Below are positions 1-8,638 of a stretch of DNA of 22,063 bases, in pieces. The notes beneath the pieces are model-generated. The model had not been told where the DNA came from and searched no databases. It saw nothing but the letters and a program-made list of their open reading frames with translations. Made by a program: the position numbers and the translations under genes. Numbering within the stretch: position 1 is the stretch's first letter; every line of letters begins with the position of its first letter. This stretch comes from Acidisphaera sp035272265 (lineage in GTDB: Bacteria > Pseudomonadota > Alphaproteobacteria > Acetobacterales > Acetobacteraceae), in contig DATEQV010000149.1 in NCBI GenBank assembly GCA_035272265.1, forward strand, positions 1-22,063, in the 5' to 3' direction.

Positions 1-1
1 G

Positions 2-490
2 GGCGACAGCCAGCGGATCGCGCGGGCGTGGGAAGTGTGGCGGCAGACCGGGCGCGGCCTTTCGGACTGGCAGGGCGAGGCGGGGACGCCGGCGCCGTGG
101 CGGTTCGCCTCGGTGCTGCTCGATCCGCCGCGCGAGGCGCTGCGCGCGGCCATCGCCGCGCGGACCGAGGCGATGTTCGCTTGCGGCGCGGTGGACGAGG
201 TGCGGGCGCTGATGGAGCAAGGGCTCGATCCCGCGCTGCCGGCGATGCGCGCCCACGGCGTGCCGGAGATCGCTGCCTTCCTGCGCGGGGAGATCGATCG
301 CGACGAGGCGATGCGGCGGACGGCGCTGGTGACCGGGCAGTACACCAAGCGGCAGGCGACGTGGTTCCGGCATCATCCGCTCGCCGACCCGCCGCACATG
401 TATACGATCCATGCGCGAATGGGCGATTTCGCGCAATTTTCGGAAAGAGTCATGGCTGCTCTGGTTAATTTCGTTGAAGCCTCGGGTTGA
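2..490 (+). CDS. miaA: tRNA dimethylallyltransferase, C-terminal part (5' end outside window)
   Basis: This is the last 162 residues of an ORF that is already open at the window edge. MiaA transfers a dimethylallyl group to the N6 of adenosine 37 in tRNAs that read UNN codons. Visible family marks are the AHGVPEI segment, the TGQYTKRQATWFRH segment (the conserved Arg-Gln-x-Thr-Trp-Phe-Arg block near the C terminus) and a tail ending in HARMGDFAQFSE. The catalytic P-loop half is not in the window, so integrity cannot be judged. The gene stops 50 bases before the ilvB ATG. The last 60 bases are less GC-rich than the surroundings and could hold part of the ilvB promoter, but no clear -35/-10 pair was found. 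Confidence 0.9.
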   Translation, partial: GDSQRIARAWEVWRQTGRGLSDWQGEAGTPAPWRFASVLLDPPREALRAAIAARTEAMFACGAVDEVRALMEQGLDPALPAMRAHGVPEIAAFLRGEIDRDEAMRRTALVTGQYTKRQATWFRHHPLADPPHMYTIHARMGDFAQFSERVMAALVNFVEASG

Positions 491-540
491 CCTGCGGCGC
501 AGGGCGGTCCTAAGCGGGGCGCTTGGGCAGGGATCGGGCG

Positions 541-2328
<1,788 letters not shown>

Positions 2329-2332
2329 GACG

Positions 2333-2857
2333 ATGCCCACGACACCTCAAGCCGAACAGCCGCAGCGCAGCGCGACGATTTCCGTCCTCGTCGAGAACGA
2401 GGCGGGCGTATTGGCTCGCGTGATCGGCCTGTTTTCGGGCCGCGGATACAACATCGACAGCCTGACGGTCGCGCCGGTCGACGATCAGGGCCACCGGTCG
2501 CGCATCAATATCGTCACCAGCGGCACCGAGATGGTGATCGAGCAGATCAAGGCGCAGCTCGACCGGCTGGTGCCGGTGCACCGCGTGTCCGACCTGACGC
2601 AGCAAGGGCCGCACATCGCGCGCGAGATGGCGCTGATCAAGGTGATCTGCGCGGGCGAGAAGCGCGCCGAGGCGTTGCGGCTGGGCGATGCGTTCCGCGC
2701 CCGCGTCGTGGACGCGACGACGGAGAGCTTCGCCTTCGAGATGACGGGTGCGACGGACAAGCTCGATGCGTTCATCGAGCTGATGCGGCCGCTGGGTCTG
2801 GCCGAGGTGTCGCGCACGGGTGTCGCCGCGATGGCGCGCGGCACGCGGACCATTTAG
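2333..2857 (+). CDS. ilvN: acetolactate synthase small regulatory subunit
   Basis: This is the regulatory partner of the large subunit encoded four bases upstream. It stimulates catalysis and carries the valine feedback site. At 174 aa it has the normal length of the long (IlvH-like) form. Residues 14-90 form the N-terminal ACT domain, with the hallmark VLVENEAGVLARVIGLFSGRGYNIDSL followed by the strand containing SRINIVTSG. Residues 97-170 match the C-terminal AHAS small-subunit domain, with MALIKVICAGEKR and the FEMTGATDKLDAFI segment. It is also called ilvH in other genomes. The downstream gap to ilvC contains an inverted-repeat element. Confidence 0.95.
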   Translation: MPTTPQAEQPQRSATISVLVENEAGVLARVIGLFSGRGYNIDSLTVAPVDDQGHRSRINIVTSGTEMVIEQIKAQLDRLVPVHRVSDLTQQGPHIAREMALIKVICAGEKRAEALRLGDAFRARVVDATTESFAFEMTGATDKLDAFIELMRPLGLAEVSRTGVAAMARGTRTI

Positions 2858-2918
2858 TTGGCAGCGAGTTGACTTCGCATGCGTTTGCCAAGTCCCGACG
2901 GCCGGAACCCATTTATAG

Positions 2919-3014
2919 CGTCATCGCGAGCGAAGCGTGGCGATCCAGGGCCGCGTGACAGATGCCGGCGGCGCGGCCCTGGATTGCCACGTCGCTTCGC
3001 TCCTCGCAATGACG
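2919..3014. repeat. 96-bp imperfect palindromic intergenic element, copy 1
   Basis: The outer ends are CGTCATCGCGAG and, on the other arm, the complement of CGTCATTGCGAGGAGCGAAG. The two arms of about 40 bases pair through GCGATCCAGGGCCGCG and its counterpart, with a loop of about 17 bases at 2955-2971. A second copy of exactly the same length lies at 15250-15345. The type resembles the widespread CGTCATTGCGAGGAGCGAAGC repeats seen between genes in many alphaproteobacteria. It fills much of the 243-base ilvN-ilvC gap. As RNA it would fold into a long hairpin and could act as a processing or attenuation point, which is inference. Confidence 0.85.
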
Positions 3015-3100
3015 GGATGAGTCGTTCTGTCCAGGACTTGGTAATGGCCGCCATCACGATGACGGCAGCCGCTTCACCGACCAGCTGAAAGGAAACGCCG

Positions 3101-4120
3101 ATGCGCGTGTACTACGACCGCGACGCCGATGTGAATCTGATCAAGGGCAAGAAGGTCGCCGTCATCGGCTACGGCAGCCAGGGCCACGCCCATGCCAACA
3201 ACCTCAAGGACAGCGGCGTGGCCGAGATCGCGGTCGGGCTGCGGTCGGGCTCGGCAGGCGTGGCGAAGGCGCAGGCCGCGGGGTTGCGCGTGCTCGATCC
3301 GGCCGAGTGCGCGAAGTGGGCCGACGTGGTGATGGTGCTGACGCCCGACGAAGGCCAGGGCGATCTGTACCGCGACAAGCTCGGTCCGAACATGCGCGAG
3401 GGGGCGGCGCTGGCATTCGCGCACGGGCTGAACATCCACTTCAACCTGATCGAGGCCCGGCCCGACGTGGACGTGTTCATGATCGCGCCGAAGGGCCCCG
3501 GTCATACCGTGCGCAGCGAATACCAGCGCGGCGCCGGCGTGCCGTGCCTGGTGGCGGTGGCGCAGAACCCATCAGGCAACGCGCTGGAGATCGCGCTGTC
3601 GTATGCCTCGGCGATCGGCGGCGGGCGCGCGGGGATCATCGAGACGACGTTCAAGGAAGAGTGCGAGACCGACCTGTTCGGCGAGCAGACGGTGCTGTGC
3701 GGCGGCCTCGTGGAGCTGATGAAGGCCGGCTACGAGACGCTGGTGGAAGCCGGCTACGCGCCCGAGATGGCGTATTTCGAGTGCGTGCACGAGGTGAAGC
3801 TGATCGTCGACCTGATCTACGAGGGCGGCATCGCCAACATGAACTACTCGGTCAGCAACACCGCCGAGTACGGCGAGTATGTCAGCGGTCCGCGGGTGAT
3901 CACGGGCGAGACCAAGGCGGAGATGAAGCGTGTGCTGGACGACATCCAGTCCGGCCGATTCGCGCGCGACTGGATGCTGGAGAACAAGGTCAACCAGTCG
4001 AGCTTCAAGGCGATGCGCCGGCGGATGGGCGAGCATCCGATCGAGCAGGTGGGCGAGCGGCTGCGGGCGATGATGCCGTGGATTTCCAAGAACGCACTGG
4101 TCGACAAGTCACGGAACTGA
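3101..4120 (+). CDS. ilvC: ketol-acid reductoisomerase (NADP+), class I
   Basis: This enzyme isomerises and reduces acetolactate or acetohydroxybutyrate to the dihydroxy acids, the second shared step of Ile/Val synthesis. The 339 residues fit the short class I form. The Rossmann motif GYGSQGHA is at residues 23-30. The following loop LRSGS, with Arg and Ser, suggests NADPH preference. Catalytic-region motifs are AFAHGLNIHF, MIAPKGPGHTVR and FKEECETDLFGEQTVLCGG, which carries the acidic Mg2+ ligands. The C-terminal knotted domain contains YEGGIANMNYSVSNTAEYGEY. A good Shine-Dalgarno sequence (AAAGGA) sits ten bases before the ATG. It is separated from ilvBN by the palindromic element and may be transcribed separately or by read-through. 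Confidence 0.97.
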   Translation: MRVYYDRDADVNLIKGKKVAVIGYGSQGHAHANNLKDSGVAEIAVGLRSGSAGVAKAQAAGLRVLDPAECAKWADVVMVLTPDEGQGDLYRDKLGPNMREGAALAFAHGLNIHFNLIEARPDVDVFMIAPKGPGHTVRSEYQRGAGVPCLVAVAQNPSGNALEIALSYASAIGGGRAGIIETTFKEECETDLFGEQTVLCGGLVELMKAGYETLVEAGYAPEMAYFECVHEVKLIVDLIYEGGIANMNYSVSNTAEYGEYVSGPRVITGETKAEMKRVLDDIQSGRFARDWMLENKVNQSSFKAMRRRMGEHPIEQVGERLRAMMPWISKNALVDKSRN

Positions 4121-4159
4121 AACTGGGGAGTCCCGGGCCGGAGCATGAAATGTTTCAGG

Positions 4160-4189
4160 TTGCACGGGCGCGCCCTACTTCATTAGCGT
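4160..4189 (+). promoter_or_regulatory. candidate promoter for small secreted peptide 1
   Basis: TTGCAC (4160-4165) and TAGCGT (4184-4189) are separated by 18 bases, in an AT-richer stretch. The start codon is 30 bases further on. The geometry matches the candidate promoter of the paralogous gene at 4419-4448. This is pattern matching by eye only. Confidence 0.35.
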
Positions 4190-4218
4190 GCGTCGGCTCA
4201 ACCAACGGGGAGGGTTAA

Positions 4219-4350
4219 ATGGCTTCTTTAAGGATCCTGGCCGTCGTGGCGGCGGCGGTCTGCGTGCTGGGCGTCTCGCTCGCCCAGGCGGCGGGCGGCT
4301 GCGGGATCGGCTACCACCGGAACGTCAACGGATACTGCGTGCCGAACTGA
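4219..4350 (+). CDS. small secreted Cys-containing peptide, GCGxGYHRN family, short form
   Basis: This is a 43-residue ORF with a strong ribosome binding site (GGGGAGGG, four bases before ATG). Residues 1-25 form a Sec signal peptide with a hydrophobic core (ILAVVAAAVCVLGVSLA) and an A-Q-A-A cleavage region. The mature peptide is about 18 residues with two cysteines, C-G-I-G-Y-H-R-N-V-N-G-Y-C and a terminal V-P-N. The same Gly-Cys-Gly-x-Gly-Tyr-His-Arg-Asn pattern recurs in the next gene, so the two are paralogues. Similar GCGxGxHR...CxPN segments occur in small exported alphaproteobacterial proteins of unknown function. Role unknown; cell-envelope or extracellular location is inferred from the signal peptide. 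Confidence 0.75.
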   Translation: MASLRILAVVAAAVCVLGVSLAQAAGGCGIGYHRNVNGYCVPN

Positions 4351-4418
4351 GCTGCTGGCCTCGGGTGTCGCGGACCCGCAGACGCACTGCGTTGCGGCCC
4401 GTTTCGCGGCCCTCGTTA

Positions 4419-4448
4419 TTGCCTAGGCGTGCGCGACCCATCTAGGCT
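4419..4448 (+). promoter_or_regulatory. candidate promoter for small secreted peptide 2
   Basis: TTGCCT (4419-4424) and TAGGCT (4443-4448) are 18 bases apart, located 35 bases before the GTG start. It has the same layout as the candidate promoter upstream of the first peptide gene, which suggests each gene is transcribed from its own promoter. By eye only. Confidence 0.35.
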
Positions 4449-4482
4449 GTGTCCGCCTGACCTGGAAACAAGAGGAGGTTAC

Positions 4483-4677
4483 GTGTCGTCTGTTCGTCTC
4501 CTGCTCGCAGCGCTTGTCGCGAGCTCCTTCGTGTTCGGCGCATCGCTGGCCCGGGCGGAGGGCGGCTGCGGGGCCGGCTATCACCGCAATCCGAACAACG
4601 TTTGCATGCCGAATGGCCGCGCGTGTCCGTATGGTTACCATTGGGATTCCTACGTCGCGCGCTGCGTGACGAACTGA
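4483..4677 (+). CDS. small secreted Cys-rich protein, GCGxGYHRN family, long form
   Basis: A 64-residue product, starting at GTG 4483 because GAGGAGG lies just four bases upstream and the signal peptide then begins correctly; an ATG at 4429 would give an unlikely N-terminal extension. Residues 1-20 form a signal peptide (LLLAALVASSFVFGASLARA). The mature part of about 42 residues repeats the family motif (GGCGAGYHRNPNNVCMPN) and adds a second half with two more cysteines (ACPYGYHWDSYVARC). The four cysteines suggest two disulphides. It is paralogous to the gene 132 bases upstream and is followed by a strong terminator. Function unknown. Confidence 0.8.
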   Translation: MSSVRLLLAALVASSFVFGASLARAEGGCGAGYHRNPNNVCMPNGRACPYGYHWDSYVARCVTN

Positions 4678-4702
4678 TCGGCGTCCGCAGGCCCTGCTGA
4701 AG

Positions 4703-4733
4703 CGGCGCCGGGCTCAGCCCGGCGCCGTTCTTT
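4703..4733 (+). terminator. rho-independent terminator after small secreted protein 2
   Basis: A perfect 11-bp GC stem (CGGCGCCGGGC, loop TCA) is followed directly by TTCTTT. It lies 26 bases after the stop codon at 4677 and also sits between convergent genes, so it may serve the minus-strand gene ending at 4763 from the other side. Confidence 0.8.
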
Positions 4734-4762
4734 GTGCACCGCAGCGCGGGGCGCCGGCGCGG

Positions 4763-5092
4763 TCAGTCGTTGATCGTGTAGGTCTCCAGCTTGCAGACGT
4801 CGACGTCGTCCTTCTCGACCTTCGTGCCGTTGCTCATGACGGTGAGGAAGTCGAACTCGCACATGTCGGTGCCGTCATCGAGGTTGACGATGATCGACTC
4901 GCCCGGGCGCAGGATCCGGTTGCTCAGAATGTTCTCCTCGAACGTCTTGCGCTTGATGTTCGAGGCGTGGAATTCGACGATGTTGAAGCTGCTGGCGTTG
5001 ATCAGCTTGATCCGGCGGTCGAGCGCATGGGCGGGATCGGCCGCGAATGTCAGGCCGATGACGGCCGCGAGAGGAAGGAGCGCGTGACGCAT
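4763..5092 (-). CDS. small secreted protein of unknown function
   Basis: A 109-residue product on the minus strand. The start is supported by a strong AAAGGAGGT ribosome binding site ten bases upstream. Residues 1-23 are a Sec signal peptide (ALLPLAAVIGLTFAADPAHA) with an A-H-A cleavage site. The mature protein begins with a beta-rich stretch (IKLINASSFNIVEFHASN), then ILRPGESIIVNLDDGTDMCEFD, and ends with two cysteines (Cys78, Cys100) likely to form a disulphide. The pattern of an N-terminal strand, then PGxS and DDG...CxFD, is shared by small periplasmic alphaproteobacterial proteins I recall only as uncharacterised. It reads toward the terminator at 4703-4733 and is divergent from corA. 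Confidence 0.8.
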   Translation of the reverse strand: MRHALLPLAAVIGLTFAADPAHALDRRIKLINASSFNIVEFHASNIKRKTFEENILSNRILRPGESIIVNLDDGTDMCEFDFLTVMSNGTKVEKDDVDVCKLETYTIND

Positions 5093-5132
5093 GGGTGCGG
5101 AGACCTCCTTTGGCTGGGCGCCGTTACTGTCT

Positions 5133-5175
5133 CGGCGAGAATCCGAATATCGGCGAGATTCTGATCGGTCAGCAA
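5133..5175. promoter_or_regulatory. dyad and direct repeats in the divergent promoter region of the secreted protein and corA
   Basis: CGGCGAGA occurs twice, at 5133-5140 and 5151-5158. The interval also holds the dyads CCGA-ATA-TCGG (5143-5153) and AGAATC ... GATTCT (5138-5162). On the minus strand, TTGCTG (5170-5175) and GATATT (5146-5151) are 18 bases apart, a plausible promoter for the secreted-protein gene that overlaps these repeats. No partner regulator is visible. Confidence 0.3.
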
Positions 5176-5224
5176 CCGCTTTGATGCGTCGGTTGCCACC
5201 GCGGCGCTCGCCGGCCGCCGTCCC

Positions 5225-6193
5225 ATGCTGACGGCGTTCGATCGTGACCAGTCGGTGCAGGCGGGTGACGAGTCCGGGCTGCCGGGGGCGGTCTGGATCG
5301 ACCTGCTCTCGCCGACCGCCGAAGAGTCCGAGCGCATCCATGCGCTGACCGGACTGAGCATCCCGGCGCGCGAGGAGCTCGACGAGATCGAGACCTCCAG
5401 CCGGCTGAGCACCGAGGGCGGCGCGCTTTACCTGAGCATGCCCTGGATCACCGGGATCGAGGCAGGGGAGCCGCGCGCATCGCCGATCGGCTTCGTCCTC
5501 TCGCCCGAGCGGCTGCTGACGGTGCGGTTCGAAAAGGACCCGTCCTTCGAGCGCTACCTCGCGCGTTTCGTCGCCAGGATCGAGAAGCGGCAAGGGCCGG
5601 CGCATGTCTTCGTCACGCTGCTGGAGCTGCTGTCCGAGCGTGTCAGCGACGTGCTGGAACGCATCGCCGAGGAGCTCGACCAGGTTTCCGCGTCGATCTT
5701 CGTCACCACGAAGGCGTCCGGCCGCGCGAAGTCGGAGGAGCGCCGCCTGCGCGAGGCGCTCGTGCACGTCGGACGGGCCGGTGATCTGGTGTCGCGGCTG
5801 CGCGACAGCCTGCTCGGCGTCGGGCGGATCGTGCCCTATGCCGAGGACATGGCCGCCGAGTGGATGCCCGCGGATGTGCTGGCGCGGCTGCACACGCTCG
5901 GACGAGACGTGGCGTCGCTGTCGGACTACGACCGTCATCTGTCGAACAAGGTGCAGTTCCTGCTCGACGCGACGTTGGGGTTCATCTCGATTTCGCAGAG
6001 CAACGTCATCAAGGTGCTGACCGTCGTCAGCGTGGTGTTCATGCCGCCGACGCTGTTCGCCAGCATCTGGGGCATGAACTTCCAGCACATGCCGGAGTTC
6101 GAGCTGGTGTGGGGCTACCCGGCGGCGCTGGTGATGATCGCGGCGGGGGCGGTCGTGCCGCTGGTGTGGTTCCGCCGGAGAGGCTGGCTGTGA
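5225..6193 (+). CDS. corA: CorA-family magnesium/divalent cation transporter
   Basis: CorA forms a pentameric inner-membrane channel for Mg2+ (also Co2+ or Ni2+). The 322 residues match the family. The first about 250 residues are the cytoplasmic funnel with long helices (for example TLLELLSERVSDVLERIAEELDQ). The first membrane helix (about 263-282) ends in the signature Gly-Met-Asn at residues 283-285 (SIWGMNFQHMPE). The second helix covers about 297-315, and the short basic tail RRRGWL is cytoplasmic. No clear ribosome binding site precedes ATG 5225, but the N-terminal sequence fits the family there. The stop codon overlaps the GTG of the macro-domain gene, so the two are probably translated as a unit. 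Confidence 0.93.
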   Translation: MLTAFDRDQSVQAGDESGLPGAVWIDLLSPTAEESERIHALTGLSIPAREELDEIETSSRLSTEGGALYLSMPWITGIEAGEPRASPIGFVLSPERLLTVRFEKDPSFERYLARFVARIEKRQGPAHVFVTLLELLSERVSDVLERIAEELDQVSASIFVTTKASGRAKSEERRLREALVHVGRAGDLVSRLRDSLLGVGRIVPYAEDMAAEWMPADVLARLHTLGRDVASLSDYDRHLSNKVQFLLDATLGFISISQSNVIKVLTVVSVVFMPPTLFASIWGMNFQHMPEFELVWGYPAALVMIAAGAVVPLVWFRRRGWL

Positions 6194-6714
6194 CCGAGGC
6201 CCCGCGGATCGAGGTGATCGAGGCGGACATCACCACGCTGGACGTGGACGCGATCGTCAACGCGGCCAATACGAGCCTGCTGGGCGGCGGCGGGGTGGAC
6301 GGGGCGATCCATCGGGCGGCGGGTCCGGGCCTGCTGGAGGAGTGCCGCAAGATCGGCGGCTGCCCGACCGGCGAGGCGCGGATCACCGGCGGCCACCGTC
6401 TGCGCGCCCGCCACGTGATCCACACGGTCGGGCCGGTGTGGAACGGGGGCGGGCGGGGCGAGGCGGAGAAACTGGCCGCCTGCTACCGCAACAGCCTGAC
6501 GCTCGCGAACGAGCACGGGGTGCGCTCGATCGCCTTTCCGGCGATCAGCTGCGGCATCTACGGCTATCCGCCCGGGCAGGCGGCGCGGATCGCTGTGCGG
6601 GAGGTGTCCGGATTCCTCGCCGGCCACGATCTGCCGGATCGGGTGCTGCTCGTCGCCTTCGGCGCCGCCCTGCTGGCGGTGCTGCAACGGGCGGTGGCCG
6701 AGGCCGCCGGCTGA
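6190..6714 (+). CDS. macro-domain protein (O-acetyl-ADP-ribose deacetylase/ADP-ribosyl hydrolase type)
   Basis: A single-domain 174-residue macro protein that binds ADP-ribose and probably hydrolyses O-acetyl-ADP-ribose or ADP-ribosyl esters, as YmdB does. Motifs are GDI-like EADIT at 11-15, the ligand loop VNAANTSLLGGGGVDGAIHRAAG at 23-45, the CPTGEARITGGHRL and VIHTVGPVW strand regions, and the phosphate loop FPAISCGIYGYP at 116-127. The start is GTG 6190, inside the corA stop (GTGA overlap), which gives the normal N terminus just before strand 1. Pairing with corA implies coupled expression; a functional tie to Mg2+ transport is unproven. Confidence 0.92.
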   Translation: MTEAPRIEVIEADITTLDVDAIVNAANTSLLGGGGVDGAIHRAAGPGLLEECRKIGGCPTGEARITGGHRLRARHVIHTVGPVWNGGGRGEAEKLAACYRNSLTLANEHGVRSIAFPAISCGIYGYPPGQAARIAVREVSGFLAGHDLPDRVLLVAFGAALLAVLQRAVAEAAG

Positions 6715-6757
6715 CTCCGGCCTTGCCCGGGTTGACGGTTTCGCATAGTTTGTACGC

Positions 6758-6859
6758 ATGTTCTGCGGACTGTGCACACGGGCGGGGTTGAGGGACGCGT
6801 CGTCTCGCGCCGCCACGCGTGCGCTCGCGGCCGGGCTCCTTCGACTTATCCGCCCCTGA
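6758..6859 (+). CDS. candidate leucine leader peptide for leuA attenuation
   Basis: A 33-codon ORF ends 89 bases before leuA. Its last codons read Gly-Leu-Leu-Arg-Leu-Ile-Arg-Pro-stop, using CTC CTT CGA CTT ATC. CTT appears seldom in the neighbouring genes, so these are plausible rare leucine control codons. Three further Leu codons (CTG, TTG, CTC) lie upstream. The ATG at 6758 has no good ribosome binding site; an in-frame TTG at 6788 after GGCGGGG could be the real start. The stop lies inside the left arm of a 10-bp hairpin (6853-6897), as expected if ribosome position controls folding. No database support was available. Confidence 0.4.
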   Translation: MFCGLCTRAGLRDASSRAATRALAAGLLRLIRP

Positions 6860-6897
6860 GCGTCGCGCCGCGGCTCGCCGTCGGCATCGCTTAGGGG
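6853..6897 (+). promoter_or_regulatory. leuA 5' leader hairpin overlapping the leader stop codon
   Basis: CCCCTGAGCG (6853-6862) pairs with CGCTTAGGGG (6888-6897) over ten positions with one G-U pair. The left arm includes the stop codon of the candidate leader peptide. Alternative pairings are possible between GTCGGC (6880-6885) and GCCGAC (6915-6920), or CCGAC (6905-6909). No U-tract follows, so control could be by rho or by access to the leuA ribosome binding site instead of an intrinsic terminator. Confidence 0.4.
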
Positions 6898-6948
6898 ATG
6901 TAGCCCGACCGCACGCCGACAAGCAGACCCACGCACAGGAACCGCGCC

Positions 6949-8523
6949 ATGCCCATCGACCATCCCAGCTTCGGCACGCTGGACGACGACCGCGTCATCA
7001 TCTTCGACACGACGCTGCGCGACGGCGAGCAGTCGCCCGGCTTCTCGATGAACCTGCACGAGAAGCTGCGCATGGCCGAGGCGCTGACCGAACTGGGCGT
7101 CGACGTGATGGAGGCGGGGTTCCCGATCGCCAGCCAGGGCGACTTCGAGGCGGTGCGCGCCATCGCCGAGACCATCCACGGCCCGGTGATCTGCGGGCTG
7201 GCCCGCACCGGGCGGGAGGACATCGCGCGCTGCGCCGAGGCGATCCGCCCGGCCGAGCGCAAGCGCATCCACACCTTCGTCTCCACCAGCCCGCTGCACA
7301 TGAAATACAAGCTGCGGATGGAGCCCGAGGCGGTGCTGGAGATGAGCACCAAGGCGGTCGAGTTTGCCCGCGGCTTCACCGACGACGTCGAGTGGTCGGC
7401 CGAGGACGGCAGCCGCACCGAGGAGGACTTCCTCTGCCGCTGCGTCGAGGCCGCGATCAAGGCCGGGGCGACGACGATCAACATCCCCGACACCGTCGGC
7501 TACGCGCTGCCCGAGGACCTCGCGAGGATCTTCATCATGCTGCGCGAGCGGGTGCCCGGCGCCGACCGCGTGATCTTCTCCACGCACAACCACAACGACC
7601 TAGGGCTGGCCGTCGCCAACACGCTGGCGGCGATCCGCGCCGGGGTGCGGCAGGTTGAGTGCACGATCAACGGCATCGGCGAGCGGGCGGGGAATGCCAG
7701 CCTGGAGGAGGCGGTGATGGCGATCCGCACCCGCCACGACGCGATCCCGATGAAGACCGGGATCAACACGCCGAACATCCTGCGCACCAGCAAGCTGCTG
7801 GCCACCATCACCGGTTTCGACGTGCAGCCCAACAAGGCGATCGTCGGCCGCAACGCCTTCGCGCACGAGAGCGGCATCCACCAGGACGGCGTTCTGAAGA
7901 ACGCCGCGACCTACGAGATCATGACGCCCGAGAGCGTCGGCTGGACCAAGACGAACCTGGTGATGGGCAAGCACTCCGGCCGGGCGGCGTTCCGCGACAA
8001 GCTGCGGGCGCTGGGGTATGGCGAGATCGGCGACAACCAGCTGAACGTCGCGTTCAAGCGGTTCAAGGACCTCGCCGACCGCAAGAAGATCGTCTACGAC
8101 GACGACATCGTGGCCCTGGTGGACGACGAGGTGGTGCGCGACCACGAGCGCATCCGTTTCGTCTCGCTGGAGGTGCGGTCGGGCTCCAAGGCGACGCCGC
8201 ATGCGGCGCTGGAGCTGGAGGTCGACGGCGAGCTACGCGTGGCCGAGGCGGACGGCGACGGGCCGGTGGACGCGACGTTCAAGGCCATCCAGGCGATCTT
8301 CCCGCATACCGCGACGCTGGCCGTGTTCTCGGTCGGCGCGGTGACCGAAGGGACCGACGCGCAGGCGCGCACCACCGTGCGCCTTGAGGAGGACGGCAAG
8401 ATGGTCGACGGGCAAGGGGCGGACACCTGCACGATCACGGCGTCGGCCCGGGCCTACGTGCATGCGCTCAACAAGCTGCTGGTCAAGCGGGCGCGGACGG
8501 CGCCGGCGGCGCTGACGGCGTAA
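6949..8523 (+). CDS. leuA: 2-isopropylmalate synthase
   Basis: This enzyme condenses acetyl-CoA with 2-ketoisovalerate, the first committed step of leucine synthesis. The 524 residues match the long bacterial LeuA. The TIM-barrel domain starts with the signature FDTTLRDGEQSPG (residues 19-31). The metal-binding His-x-His lies in FSTHNHNDLGLAVANT, and NGIGERAGNASLEE follows it. Past residue about 390 comes the C-terminal LeuA regulatory dimer domain (RIRFVSLEVRSGSKATPHAALELEVDG and TCTITASARAYVHALNKLL), the site of leucine feedback inhibition. The start ATG has AGGA eight bases upstream. The 234-base gap upstream holds the candidate leader peptide and hairpin. Confidence 0.96.
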   Translation: MPIDHPSFGTLDDDRVIIFDTTLRDGEQSPGFSMNLHEKLRMAEALTELGVDVMEAGFPIASQGDFEAVRAIAETIHGPVICGLARTGREDIARCAEAIRPAERKRIHTFVSTSPLHMKYKLRMEPEAVLEMSTKAVEFARGFTDDVEWSAEDGSRTEEDFLCRCVEAAIKAGATTINIPDTVGYALPEDLARIFIMLRERVPGADRVIFSTHNHNDLGLAVANTLAAIRAGVRQVECTINGIGERAGNASLEEAVMAIRTRHDAIPMKTGINTPNILRTSKLLATITGFDVQPNKAIVGRNAFAHESGIHQDGVLKNAATYEIMTPESVGWTKTNLVMGKHSGRAAFRDKLRALGYGEIGDNQLNVAFKRFKDLADRKKIVYDDDIVALVDDEVVRDHERIRFVSLEVRSGSKATPHAALELEVDGELRVAEADGDGPVDATFKAIQAIFPHTATLAVFSVGAVTEGTDAQARTTVRLEEDGKMVDGQGADTCTITASARAYVHALNKLLVKRARTAPAALTA

Positions 8524-8531
8524 CGTGTTCG

Positions 8532-8563
8532 CCGTCCTGTCCCCTCGTTTCGGGGGCGGGCGG
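8532..8563 (+). terminator. hairpin after leuA, possible terminator
   Basis: CCGTCC pairs with GGGCGG and CCCC with GGGG around a small internal loop and a TCGTTTC loop, starting nine bases after the leuA stop. There is no run of T after it, so it is only a possible terminator. The rest of the 115-base gap to the convergent lipoprotein gene shows nothing further. Confidence 0.4.
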
Positions 8564-8638
8564 TTGGGGGCAAATCGGCGTGCGCTGGTGCCAGCCCGCG
8601 CAGCCGCGCCCGGCGACGTTGCGCGACCGCCTGCGGAC

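Noticed and set aside
2919..3014. CRISPR repeat or tRNA-like fold
   Set aside because: It is one palindrome with no spacer array and no cloverleaf. A second copy 12 kb away marks it as a dispersed intergenic repeat.
3046..3087. Short ORF directly upstream of ilvC
   Set aside because: It is not enriched in branched-chain codons, has no ribosome binding site and has no hairpin at its end.
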